Part shown: positions 17,139-26,722 of the stretch, piece by piece
Numbering within the stretch: the stretch's first letter is position 1
How the letters are laid out: each line of letters begins with the position of its first letter
Assembly (NCBI GenBank): GCA_958477465.1
Contig: CAUEFX010000014.1
Span: 1-63,750, forward strand
Direction of reading: 5' to 3'
Length of the DNA stretch: 63,750 nt
Source: an uncultured Bacteroides sp.
Lineage (GTDB): Bacteria; Bacteroidota; Bacteroidia; Bacteroidales; Bacteroidaceae
The notes under the pieces: generated by a model
Seen by the model: only the letters and a program-made list of their open reading frames with translations
What the model was told of the DNA's origin: nothing
Database searches by the model: none
Program-made: the position numbers and the translations under genes

Positions 17139-19691
17139 ATGAAACAAATAGGAAAGATTTTTTCTTTGTTTGTAGTCTGTTGTTTCTGTTTCTCTTCTTT
17201 GCAGGCGCAGGTCGTTAATTATGCATTAAAACTTTCTGGTGATAATTCTGTTACTTGCGGACAAGTACCTGAAATTAATGGGAAAAGTGAATATGCTGTC
17301 CAATTTTTAATGGCTCCACAAGAGTGGACTGCCGATGCTTATATTTTTAAACGTGGTTCTGAAACAGAGGAGTTTTCTGCGAGATTATCTACTGTAGCGG
17401 GAAATGTCATTTTTAAGATTGGAACTCAGGAAATCGTTTTGACGGGGATTCCGGTAACAGGGTGGACACAGATATCATTAGGAGTATTTGCAAATGGAGC
17501 CGATACATGGATCAATGGTGTGAAAACCTGGAATGCCAACAGCCACTTGCAAATGCCGTTTTCTAATGAAAATTTGGTTTTAGGTAAGGGATTTAAAGGC
17601 CGTTTGGATGAATTCCGGATATGGAATACCGGCCTGTCAAGCGCAGATAAAGAAGAACTGATGTTCCAGAATACGGTAAATAAGTTTCATCCGAAGTGGG
17701 AATCTCTCATTTTGTACTATAAATTTGATCAAGAGCAATGTGCAGATCATGTCGTTGACTATAAATTCGCTCATCACGGTACGTCAAATACTGTAATCCA
17801 GCGGGAAGAGGTGACTGATAACGATTTTTTCCGGTACCGTGCTGTAACTGGGTATTCTTCTTTTAACCGCCATTGTGATCGTCTGCAGATAGATAAAGAC
17901 ATGCATTTGTTGACCAACGATTTGATATTCTTGAATGCTTCAGTAAATGGGCGTACAGGTGAGGTTACCATGACGGCCTTGGATGATGCTTCGGCAATAG
18001 GAGGAGTTGCTTTTCTGGCAACAGATGGAGAACGCTCCGGCATTGCTGTGTTGGATGGTACAGGTACATTGAATTTGGGTAAAGCAATTCAAGCAGGAGA
18101 ACCGTCAAGCCAGTCGGCAACTGTTGAAGGTTGGTTTTATGTGGAAAAATGGGTTGAAGGTGCTGTCCTTTTTGAACAGAAAGAGAACGATTCTAACTTA
18201 TTTGGTATTTATTTGGGGGATTTGGAAAAGAAACAAGTGATTGTTAAAGCAGATGGTTGGCAGATGGAGTGTGATAATGTCCTAAATCCGAATCAATGGC
18301 AACACTTAGCTGTAACAATGGACCCCACTTCTTCACGTAATCCTATGCGTATTTATGCTAATAATCAGAATCTGAAAGGCACAATAACCAAACCTGCTGA
18401 CGGAGTGATGTATACCATTAAAGATATTGATGCCGATGCGGTGGTGGGTACCGGTTTCATCGGTAAGATGGATGAATTGATGGTTTGGAGAAATGCACGT
18501 ACTGCTTTTGCTTCGGATATGGATGGTACGTTAACTTCTGCTGCGTTTCCAGGTGGAGGGTATGACGCTATCTTCTTTGATGGATATTGGAAATTTGACA
18601 GGGAGGATAATATCGGATATAATTCAAAGGGCTGGAAAGCAATGATTGAGCAGACTAGAAATTTGTATAAAGGATATAGAGGATATAAAATAAGGATAGG
18701 CCTGATCAGTTCGGATAGCGATGCCAGTGGAAATAAATTGTGGCCTAATAATATAGGAAATGAATCTTGGCGTGCGAATATCGCTAAAGGGGTTGAGGCG
18801 TTAATCCCTTATTGTGACGGCGTAGATATAGATCTGGAGTGGTTGGATAATAATCCTAATAACCCTAAATGGACTTCTTATGGAGAAATGGTAAAAGCGA
18901 TACGTGCAGTAGTACCGGGTGATAAAATATTCAGTGTAAGTTTGCATCCGGTTTCCTATACAATGCCTTTGGATGCGATTGAGGCTGTCGATTATGTTAC
19001 TTTCCAAAATTACGGACCGCGGAAAAGCAATTTGGTATGGAGTGCTTATTCTTCTTTTTATACTACGGCTGTAAATTATGGTTATCCAGCGGAGAAGATT
19101 CGTCTTTCTATGGCAACGACCGTAGTTATGAGTGATAATTCCGGAAAGAATGTGAAAGGATATAAAGATTTGGATTTTTCAACTGTGACTGCGGAATCGA
19201 ATACAGGTACTATTGGAGGCGTTAACTATACTTTTAATGGAGTGAAAGAGGTACAAAAGAAAATGCAGTTGCTTGTTGATAATAATGCCGGTGGATGTAT
19301 GTATTTTGATATGGGAAATGATGTGAGCGTACAGAAAGAGTTAAGTTTGATCAGAGCTCTGAGTATGGTCATTCATTCTAATGTGGATACATTGGTGACA
19401 AAAATAGATACAGATCCTGTAGGAATAGAGGAAGAAAAACTTTATCCGAAATTAAATCCGGTCAAGGTTAATGTTTATCCTAATCCTTCCGATGGTAATT
19501 TTCAGGTAGACTTGCCTTTCAACGGAGAAGCTGTATGCGGTTTGTTTTCTACTACCGGTAAGAAGGTATACAGCACAATAGGAGAGAAGCAGATCCGTTT
19601 CTCATTAAGTGGCATCCTTACGACAGGGTTGTATATATTGAAAATAGATTCTTCCGAGGGGCAGGCTACTACAAAAGTGCAGATAAAATAA
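17139..19691 (+). CDS. LamG-LamG-GH18 protein with type IX-like tail
   Basis: This 850-residue exported protein starts at ATG 17139, which places MKQIGKIFSLF as a clean signal peptide ending at LQAQ. Residues about 25-200 and 315-460 look like two LamG/concanavalin-like domains (GRLDEFRIWN, GKMDELMVWRN). A GH18 barrel follows with a complete catalytic motif DGVDIDLE (Asp560 to Glu567). The last 80 residues form a type A sorting-like domain (VNVYPNPSDGNFQV, GLYILKI). GH18 includes chitinases and endo-beta-N-acetylglucosaminidases; an endo-acting role on host glycans, or glycan capture, is inferred. It is 24 bp upstream of susC. Confidence 0.88.
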   Translation: MKQIGKIFSLFVVCCFCFSSLQAQVVNYALKLSGDNSVTCGQVPEINGKSEYAVQFLMAPQEWTADAYIFKRGSETEEFSARLSTVAGNVIFKIGTQEIVLTGIPVTGWTQISLGVFANGADTWINGVKTWNANSHLQMPFSNENLVLGKGFKGRLDEFRIWNTGLSSADKEELMFQNTVNKFHPKWESLILYYKFDQEQCADHVVDYKFAHHGTSNTVIQREEVTDNDFFRYRAVTGYSSFNRHCDRLQIDKDMHLLTNDLIFLNASVNGRTGEVTMTALDDASAIGGVAFLATDGERSGIAVLDGTGTLNLGKAIQAGEPSSQSATVEGWFYVEKWVEGAVLFEQKENDSNLFGIYLGDLEKKQVIVKADGWQMECDNVLNPNQWQHLAVTMDPTSSRNPMRIYANNQNLKGTITKPADGVMYTIKDIDADAVVGTGFIGKMDELMVWRNARTAFASDMDGTLTSAAFPGGGYDAIFFDGYWKFDREDNIGYNSKGWKAMIEQTRNLYKGYRGYKIRIGLISSDSDASGNKLWPNNIGNESWRANIAKGVEALIPYCDGVDIDLEWLDNNPNNPKWTSYGEMVKAIRAVVPGDKIFSVSLHPVSYTMPLDAIEAVDYVTFQNYGPRKSNLVWSAYSSFYTTAVNYGYPAEKIRLSMATTVVMSDNSGKNVKGYKDLDFSTVTAESNTGTIGGVNYTFNGVKEVQKKMQLLVDNNAGGCMYFDMGNDVSVQKELSLIRALSMVIHSNVDTLVTKIDTDPVGIEEEKLYPKLNPVKVNVYPNPSDGNFQVDLPFNGEAVCGLFSTTGKKVYSTIGEKQIRFSLSGILTTGLYILKIDSSEGQATTKVQIK

Positions 19692-19715
19692 ATGTGAAAC
19701 TTAATATAATATAGT

Positions 19716-22700
19716 ATGAGAAACAAATGGCAATTTAGTTTATTAGCTTTCGCTTTGCTGATGATTTGTCCTTTCTTGTCATTACATGCTGAGGTTGAAT
19801 CCATACAGCAGTCTAAGGTGATTAAAGGACGGATCACAGATGAGACAAATGAGGGAGTTGTAGGTGCGAATGTTCTTGTGAAAGGGACAACTAATGGGGT
19901 TATAACAGATATAGATGGTAACTATTCTATTTCTGTGTCTGGGAATAATGCGATTTTAGTAATTTCATTTATCGGATACAAAACACAGGAGATAAGGGTT
20001 GGAAATCAAACGACGGTCAATGTTAAGCTGTCGGAAGATTCCGAGATGTTGGATGAAGTTGTAGTTGTCGGATATGGAACAGTACGTAAAGGAGATGTGA
20101 CAGGAGCTATTTCTTCATTAAAACCCGACCAGAATGAGGCGGCAAAGGTTGTTTCGATAGACAATCTGTTGCAAGGTAAAATCGCAGGTGTGAATGTCGG
20201 AGCAACGGTGGCTACTCCGGGAGCAGCTTCTTCGGTAACCATTCGTGGCGCCAACTCATTGCGTGGAGATAATCAACCTTTATACGTCATTGATAATATT
20301 CCGCAAGCTTCTACCGGTGAATTTGCAGCCAGTGCTTTTGGTAATAGTGATTTCCAGACTGCTCAGAATCCATTGACGAGTTTGAATCCACAGGATATTG
20401 AGGATATTCAGATTCTGAAGGATGCATCGGCTACGGCTATTTATGGTTCACGCGGTGCCAATGGAGTTATTCTTATTACGACTAAAAAAGGTAAAAGTGG
20501 AAAGCCAAAAGTTAGCTTAAGTGCGAATTTTACAATTGCAAATGCAACGAAGTTAAAAGACATGTTGAACTTGGAGGAGTATGCACGTTTTCGCAATGAG
20601 CAGTTGGGCGAGAAGTCTTCCCAGTACTTTTTTGCCGGTGATGAAGTGCGTTATATTTATTCCGGTGGTGAATATGATCCGGAAGACCCTGAATCTTACC
20701 ACGTGCTGGATTATCGTAATTGGCAAAAAGAGATTTATCAGAGTGCTTTTTCTCAAAATTATTCAGCTACTGTCAATGGCGGTAACGATAAAACAACCTA
20801 TTTTGTTTCGGCTTCCTTTAAAGATATTAATGGTATTGTTTACAATACGGGATTGAAACAGGGAGATTTACGTGCAAACTTATCAATGGATTTATCTAAA
20901 AAAGTGAAATTGGATATGACATTGAATGGTTCTATCAAGCAGAACGATATGATGTCCGGTGGTGATACGAAGGGAGGCGCAACCGGTTCTGTTACTCGTA
21001 CAGCTCTCGATTCGGCACCTTACGTGACTCCGTCCGGTGAACAAAATCTGTCGGCAGAGCAAAAAACAACCGTATGGAGTTGGATCAATGATTATGATGA
21101 TATTACCAATGAGAAAACGTTCCGGGCTTCTGCTGATCTGACTTGGAATATTGGTGCGGGATTTTCTTATAATGCCCGTGTAGGTGGAGATATTTTTATG
21201 CAGTCTCGTGGGCGTTGGTTCGGACTCCAGTTGTTTAAAGGGGAGAATGATAATGGTTCTCTTGGATTGACGGATCTGGAGAAAAACCATTACACGGTTG
21301 AAAACATTGTAAATTACAATACTAAAATTAAGAATATTGTTGATATTGCAGCTACTGTGGGTGTTACTTATGATGACTATGGATTTCTGAATAAAGTAAC
21401 TTCTGCCCGTAATTTTGAAAACCACTCTTTCCGTACTAAAGGATTGCATATGGCGGGAACCATCAATGAAGAGCAACCGATTCAGAAAGATTATCAATTG
21501 CTTTCATATTTGGGACGCTTGAATTTAGCCTTTATTGAAGGACGTTATTTATTGACTGCTACATTTCGTGCTGATGGAACAAGTAAATTTGTAAAGGCTA
21601 ACCGATGGGCGTATTTCCCTTCCGTAGCTTTGGCATGGCGTATGGAACAAGAGAATTTTATTAAGGAAAATGCTTCATGGATTGACCAGTTAAAGTTCCG
21701 TTTAGGATATGGTCAGACCGGAAATCAGGCTATAGATCCCTATAATAGTTTTTATAATTATAAAAAGACTATCGACTACGCAGATGCTAACGGAAATAAA
21801 GAACTGGCTTTGGCTGTTAGTAATTTGCAAAATCCGGAACTTAAGTGGGAGACTACCACTTCTTATAATATAGGTCTTGATTTTGCCGTATTCAATAGCC
21901 GCTTGTCCGGTACGTTGGATTGGTATTACAAACGTACGAATGATTTGCTGATTGATCGTGCCGTTTCCTATACTACAGGTTTTGGGAATATTTTGATGAA
22001 TCAAGGAGCATTGTCAAACAAGGGATTTGAAATCTCTTTGGATGCAGACATTATTCGTTCCAAAGACTTTACTTGGAATGTATCCGGTAATATAGGCTTT
22101 AACAGTTCGAAAATTGAAAAATTGGGCTTGCCGCTTTCTTATTATGGAGATAACCAGTATTCAGCCTATTTAGGTAATTCGATCGGTGATCATTTTGGTG
22201 TGGCTAATATTTTTATAGAAGGAAAGGCGCCCGGATTGTTCTGGGGATATAAAACGGATGGTATTATTCAGGAAGGGGATGATGTTCCTCAGAAGAGTAA
22301 CAATAAGAATACTGTTGCCGGAAGTACAGATCTGGGTAATATCAAATTTGTGGATAGCAATGGTGATGGAATGATTACTGAAGATGATAAAGTCATTTTG
22401 GGTGATCCTAATCCGGATTTTACTTACGGTTTCCAGACCCGATTGGCTTACAAAGATATTTCCTTGTCTGTATCCTTTAATGGAGTCTATGGAAATGATT
22501 TGTTGAATAGTAATTTGCGTTATGAAGCAATGCCGTCCAAGAATTCATCTAATATTCGTAAAGATGCTTTTGAAAACGCATGGCGGGCGGATAATCCGAC
22601 AAACCGTTATCCGAGTGTAAACAGTACCAATCCTTCTACTGCCGTACTTGACCGTTACATTGAGGATGGTAGCTTTTTAAGATGTTCGGATATTACTTTG

Positions 22701-22913
22701 GGATATACTATACCGAAGAGTCTCGTGGGTAAAATAGGTTTTCAAGCAATTAATGTTTTTGCTTCTGTAAAAAATGCATTCGTCATTACCGACTATTCAG
22801 GATATGATCCGGAAGTGAATACATTTGCATTTGATGGGTTAAGAAGGGGTATTGATATGAACTCGTTTCCTCAATCACGCTCTTATATCTTTGGTTTAAG
22901 TGTAACATTTTAA
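19716..22913 (+). CDS. SusC-like TonB-dependent outer-membrane glycan transporter
   Basis: SusC proteins are 22-strand barrels that import oligosaccharides with a SusD lid, powered by TonB. This 1065-residue protein has a signal peptide, a carboxypeptidase-regulatory-like N-terminal domain (VIKGRITDETNEGVVGANV), a TonB-box-like LDEVVVVGYG, a plug with SVTIRGANSLRGDNQPLYVI, and a long beta barrel ending in aromatic FGLSVTF. The length is typical. Its susD partner starts 9 bp later. It marks this cluster as a polysaccharide-utilisation locus; the ligand cannot be read from sequence. Confidence 0.96.
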   Translation: MRNKWQFSLLAFALLMICPFLSLHAEVESIQQSKVIKGRITDETNEGVVGANVLVKGTTNGVITDIDGNYSISVSGNNAILVISFIGYKTQEIRVGNQTTVNVKLSEDSEMLDEVVVVGYGTVRKGDVTGAISSLKPDQNEAAKVVSIDNLLQGKIAGVNVGATVATPGAASSVTIRGANSLRGDNQPLYVIDNIPQASTGEFAASAFGNSDFQTAQNPLTSLNPQDIEDIQILKDASATAIYGSRGANGVILITTKKGKSGKPKVSLSANFTIANATKLKDMLNLEEYARFRNEQLGEKSSQYFFAGDEVRYIYSGGEYDPEDPESYHVLDYRNWQKEIYQSAFSQNYSATVNGGNDKTTYFVSASFKDINGIVYNTGLKQGDLRANLSMDLSKKVKLDMTLNGSIKQNDMMSGGDTKGGATGSVTRTALDSAPYVTPSGEQNLSAEQKTTVWSWINDYDDITNEKTFRASADLTWNIGAGFSYNARVGGDIFMQSRGRWFGLQLFKGENDNGSLGLTDLEKNHYTVENIVNYNTKIKNIVDIAATVGVTYDDYGFLNKVTSARNFENHSFRTKGLHMAGTINEEQPIQKDYQLLSYLGRLNLAFIEGRYLLTATFRADGTSKFVKANRWAYFPSVALAWRMEQENFIKENASWIDQLKFRLGYGQTGNQAIDPYNSFYNYKKTIDYADANGNKELALAVSNLQNPELKWETTTSYNIGLDFAVFNSRLSGTLDWYYKRTNDLLIDRAVSYTTGFGNILMNQGALSNKGFEISLDADIIRSKDFTWNVSGNIGFNSSKIEKLGLPLSYYGDNQYSAYLGNSIGDHFGVANIFIEGKAPGLFWGYKTDGIIQEGDDVPQKSNNKNTVAGSTDLGNIKFVDSNGDGMITEDDKVILGDPNPDFTYGFQTRLAYKDISLSVSFNGVYGNDLLNSNLRYEAMPSKNSSNIRKDAFENAWRADNPTNRYPSVNSTNPSTAVLDRYIEDGSFLRCSDITLGYTIPKSLVGKIGFQAINVFASVKNAFVITDYSGYDPEVNTFAFDGLRRGIDMNSFPQSRSYIFGLSVTF

Positions 22914-22922
22914 TTGGGTATT

Positions 22923-24629
22923 ATGAAAAAACTAAAATTAATATATGTCTTATTAGCTATTTGTGCATTTTCCTCCTGCTTGGACGAAAATCCTCAATAT
23001 GCTCTGAATAGTGAATCTGTTTTTTTGGATAAAAATACAGCACAGTTGGCTTTGCTTTCCTGTTATGGTCAATTGACAACCTATGATGGCTTTGGCCAGG
23101 CAGCTCAAGAATTGTTGGTGGGAGCTTCCGGATTAGGATGGGCACAAACGAATGCCGGTGATCAGGATCGCTATGTCTCTTTAAATACATCTTCCGGTTG
23201 TACGATAACGAAGATGTATTGGAGAAGTTTATATAAAACAGTATCGGAGACAACCTTCTTTATAGAGAATATGAAAGCAAGTCCGTTGGATGAGGATTTT
23301 AAAACGGGTTTGGTAGCACAGGCCAAATTCTTGAGAGGATTTGCATATTATCATTTGTTGACAACTTTTGGAGGAGTTCCTTTGCGCAATACAATTCCGT
23401 CTTTAAAAACTCTCTCAGTTCCAAGAGCGTCAGAAGAAGAAATTGCAGCACAGATCGAAGAAGACTGGAAGGATGCTATTAGCGGACTACCGGAAACTTC
23501 TGACGCGGGTGAAGCCTCCGGGTTGGCCGCACGGGCTTATTTGGCCAAACTATACTGGTATCTGGGTTGTCAGGGGAAAGTGTCTGCTTCTAATAAGACG
23601 TATTGGGATTTAGCATTGGAACAATGTGAACTTGTGTATGGTAAATTTGGATTAGAATCAGACTTCTCAGATTTGTTTGTGCAACATTCGAACTCTAAAG
23701 AGGCTATCTTTCAGTTAAATTTCTCAACCGAATCTTCTACAACTGGAAATCGTGGAAGTTGGATTTTTGCTCCTCAGAATTCTACGACTGGAATATCGTG
23801 GGGGCGTATACGTATGTCAAAAGCTTTTCATGATTATTTAAAAGGAACCTATCCGGATGATCCGAGATATAATGAAACAGTTTTCTTGGAATGGACGAAT
23901 AAGAGTACAGGAGACAAACTGGTTTCTTATCCGAAATTGATTTATAAAACAGGCCGTGTTACTCATAATGTGGAGATTGATTATACTATATGTGCTGATC
24001 CTACTAATCCTACAGTGGAAGAATTGGAATCAGTTGACCAAATGTTGGTGAAACGTTTCGTGGAACCTACCGGAGAGCACAATGGATGGGCTTATTATAA
24101 AAAAGCGATTGATTTGAATTCTACTGCACAAAATTCCCGTAAGAATCTTATTTTATATCGCTATGCCGACTTTTTACTTATGATGGCAGATGTTCTAAAT
24201 GAATCTGGTGATACGGAGAGAGCTGTTGAAATAGCAAAAGAAGTATTGCGGAGAGCGCGCCAGTCTGGAGGGGCTAATGCGGTTTATCCGAAAGATTGGG
24301 AGACAACTTTAACTCAGAATGAAGTGAGAGATAAAATTTTCTGGGAACGTCTGGTGGAATTGGCCGGTGAACAGACTATGTATTGTGATGTACGTAGACG
24401 AGGAACAGAGTATCTGAAAAAAGTATTGGAAATCCAGAACAACCATCACATAACAAAAGCCATTGTAGAGAACCCTGAATTAGGTGGACATAGATTTAAA
24501 GAACGTCTTTTTAATAATGGCAATTTGACTGAAGACTTTTTAAAGAAGAATCTTAGGTTGCCTATTCCACAGGAAGAATTGAATACGAACGAGGCAATAT
24601 CTGCCAGTGATCAGAACTATGGATATTAA
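22923..24629 (+). CDS. SusD-like surface glycan-binding lipoprotein
   Basis: SusD proteins cap the SusC barrel and bind the incoming glycan outside the cell. The start at 22923 gives a standard lipoprotein signal (LAICAFSSC, then LDEN, an acidic surface-export motif). The 568-residue protein has the helical TPR-like scaffold of the RagB/SusD family, with FLRGFAYYHLLTTFGGVPL and the C-terminal ENKNL-type ending KKNLRLPIPQEELNTN. It is directly coupled to susC. A hairpin at 24694-24726 follows it. Confidence 0.95.
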   Translation: MKKLKLIYVLLAICAFSSCLDENPQYALNSESVFLDKNTAQLALLSCYGQLTTYDGFGQAAQELLVGASGLGWAQTNAGDQDRYVSLNTSSGCTITKMYWRSLYKTVSETTFFIENMKASPLDEDFKTGLVAQAKFLRGFAYYHLLTTFGGVPLRNTIPSLKTLSVPRASEEEIAAQIEEDWKDAISGLPETSDAGEASGLAARAYLAKLYWYLGCQGKVSASNKTYWDLALEQCELVYGKFGLESDFSDLFVQHSNSKEAIFQLNFSTESSTTGNRGSWIFAPQNSTTGISWGRIRMSKAFHDYLKGTYPDDPRYNETVFLEWTNKSTGDKLVSYPKLIYKTGRVTHNVEIDYTICADPTNPTVEELESVDQMLVKRFVEPTGEHNGWAYYKKAIDLNSTAQNSRKNLILYRYADFLLMMADVLNESGDTERAVEIAKEVLRRARQSGGANAVYPKDWETTLTQNEVRDKIFWERLVELAGEQTMYCDVRRRGTEYLKKVLEIQNNHHITKAIVENPELGGHRFKERLFNNGNLTEDFLKKNLRLPIPQEELNTNEAISASDQNYGY

Positions 24630-24693
24630 TTTGTCTTTTCGTCGCTAACTTATTAGATGTAGGTATGTAAGGAAACGCTTTACGTTTTGCTAT

Positions 24694-24726
24694 AAGTAAC
24701 AGTGAGCCGCAAGCTCACTGTTACTT
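24694..24726. terminator. Strong hairpin after susD
   Basis: A perfect 14-bp stem (24694-24707 with 24713-24726) with loop CGCAA lies 65 nt past the susD stop. There is no T-run directly after it, so it may be a terminator helper, an RNA-stability structure or a processing site separating susCD from the sulfatase operon. Confidence 0.6.
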
Positions 24727-25016
24727 ACTGGAAAAAGTGTAATAGAAATTGTAACGAATAATAATTGCTTACTCATATTTAATTGTTGCAAATTGTATTA
24801 TATGAACTTTCTAACCTGAATAAATACTATCAAAGAGTAATTGTATATTTTGTTAGTAATAACTGTAAGATGACCAGGCTTTATAAGATTGAGATAAGAT
24901 CGTTTTTACTCAATTTTAGTGTCATTGTTTGTTGCTATTTTATCTTTACTTTCAAATAACATTCAGAAACGGATGTTATTGGGACATTTCTGGAAAATAT
25001 AAAATTATTTCAGAAC

Positions 25017-25046
25017 ATTGGTTTAGTATTCATCGGTGTACATTTG
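25017..25046 (+). promoter_or_regulatory. Promoter of the S1_11-GH20-GH2 operon
   Basis: ATTG (25017-25020), 18 nt, then TACATTTG (25039-25046) is a near-consensus Bacteroides promoter 74 nt ahead of the sulfatase ATG. It suggests that the enzyme genes can be transcribed separately from susCD. The 390 bp before it hold no gene. Confidence 0.55.
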
Positions 25047-25119
25047 TATCTTAATTAAGTATAGAATCACTGAAAGATAAAAGATGGAATTATTGCATTT
25101 AAATTAATCTTGTTTTACA

Positions 25120-26700
25120 ATGAACCGACCAGACTTAAAATTAGTTTATCCCTTTGCCGGATTAGCAACATTGGCAGCCGTTTCTTCTTGCCAGAATCAA
25201 AAGAAGGAAGAGGCAAAACCATATAATATTGTTTATATCATGACAGACGACCATACGGCTCAGATGATGAGTTGTTATGATACGCGTTATATGGAAACTC
25301 CCAACTTGGATCGTATTGCTAATGACGGCGTACGTTTTACTAATAGTTTTGTGGCCAATTCCTTGAGCGGGCCGAGTCGTGCCTGCATGATAACCGGCAA
25401 GCATAGTTGTGCCAATAAGTTTTATGATAACACAACCTGTGTATTCGACAGTGCACAGCAGACTTTTCCCAAACTGCTTCAAAAGGTGGGTTATCAAACA
25501 GCTTTGGTAGGTAAATGGCATTTGGAAAGCTTGCCTTCAGGTTTTAATTATTGGGAAATCGTGCCTGGTCAGGGAGATTATTATAATCCGGATTTTATTA
25601 CTCAGGATAACGATACGATCCGGAAACAGGGATACTTAACAAATATCATTACGGATGACGCTATCGACTGGATGGAGAATAAACGGGATAAAGAAAAACC
25701 GTTCTGCCTTTTGATTCATCATAAGGCCATTCATCGCAACTGGATGGCAGATACGTGTAATCTGGCACTTTATGAGGACAAGACTTTTTCTCTTCCGGAG
25801 AATTTCTTTGATGATTATGAAGGGCGTCCCGCTGCCGCTGCGCAGGAGATGAGTATCGTGAAGGACATGGATATGATTTATGACTTGAAGATGCTCCGTC
25901 CGGATAAGAATTCACGTCTGAAATCTTTGTATGAGAAGTTTCTCGGACGTATGGATGCCGAGCAACGGGCGGCATGGGATAAGTTTTACGGTCCGGTTAT
26001 CGATGACTTCTACAAACAGAACCTGAAAGGGAAGGAACTGGCCAATTGGAAATTCCAGCGTTATATGCGTGATTACATGAAAACGGTGAAATCACTGGAT
26101 GATAACGTGGGACGCGTGCTCGACTATCTGGAAGAAAAAGGAATGTTGGACAATACTTTGGTGGTTTATACCTCAGACCAGGGATTTTATATGGGAGAAC
26201 ATGGCTGGTTCGATAAACGCTTTATGTATGAAGAATCGATGCGTACTCCCTTGGTTATGCGTCTACCGAAAGGTTTCGACCGTAAGGGCGACATCACCGA
26301 GATGGTTCAGAATATAGATTATGCACCGACATTCCTCGAATTGGCAGGTGCACCGGTACCCGATGATATTCAGGGAGTATCGTTGTTGCCTCTGTTGAAA
26401 GGAGAGCATCCGAAGGATTGGAGGAAAGCGTTGTATTATCACTTCTATGAATATCCAGCCGAGCACATGGTAAAGCGTCATTACGGTGTTCGTACGGAAC
26501 GATATAAACTGATACATTTCTATAATGACATCGACTGGTGGGAATTGTATGATATCCAAAACGATCCTACTGAAATGCATAATTTATATGGAAACGCACA
26601 ATATGATGCTGTAATAAACGAACTTAAAACGGAGATGCTTAAGTTGCAGGAACAGTACGATGATCCGGTACGCTTCTCTCCGGAAAGAGATAAAGAGTAA
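25120..26700 (+). CDS. Family S1 sulfatase, S1_11-like (GlcNAc-6-O-sulfatase type), lipoprotein
   Basis: The 526-residue protein has a lipoprotein signal (LAAVSSC) and the sulfatase fold: MTDDHTAQMMSCY at the metal site and NSLSGPSRACMITG with Ser83 as the formylglycine precursor. GKWHLESLP and YTSDQGFYMGEHGWFDKR are characteristic. The last block and overall shape fit S1_11, the group containing N-acetylglucosamine-6-O-sulfatases active on heparan or mucin glycans. GH20 follows 22 bp later, which suits removal of the 6-sulfate before release of GlcNAc. The subfamily is from motif memory only. Confidence 0.9.
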   Translation: MNRPDLKLVYPFAGLATLAAVSSCQNQKKEEAKPYNIVYIMTDDHTAQMMSCYDTRYMETPNLDRIANDGVRFTNSFVANSLSGPSRACMITGKHSCANKFYDNTTCVFDSAQQTFPKLLQKVGYQTALVGKWHLESLPSGFNYWEIVPGQGDYYNPDFITQDNDTIRKQGYLTNIITDDAIDWMENKRDKEKPFCLLIHHKAIHRNWMADTCNLALYEDKTFSLPENFFDDYEGRPAAAAQEMSIVKDMDMIYDLKMLRPDKNSRLKSLYEKFLGRMDAEQRAAWDKFYGPVIDDFYKQNLKGKELANWKFQRYMRDYMKTVKSLDDNVGRVLDYLEEKGMLDNTLVVYTSDQGFYMGEHGWFDKRFMYEESMRTPLVMRLPKGFDRKGDITEMVQNIDYAPTFLELAGAPVPDDIQGVSLLPLLKGEHPKDWRKALYYHFYEYPAEHMVKRHYGVRTERYKLIHFYNDIDWWELYDIQNDPTEMHNLYGNAQYDAVINELKTEMLKLQEQYDDPVRFSPERDKE

Positions 26701-26722
26701 AAATGTAATTTGTAGATTTATC

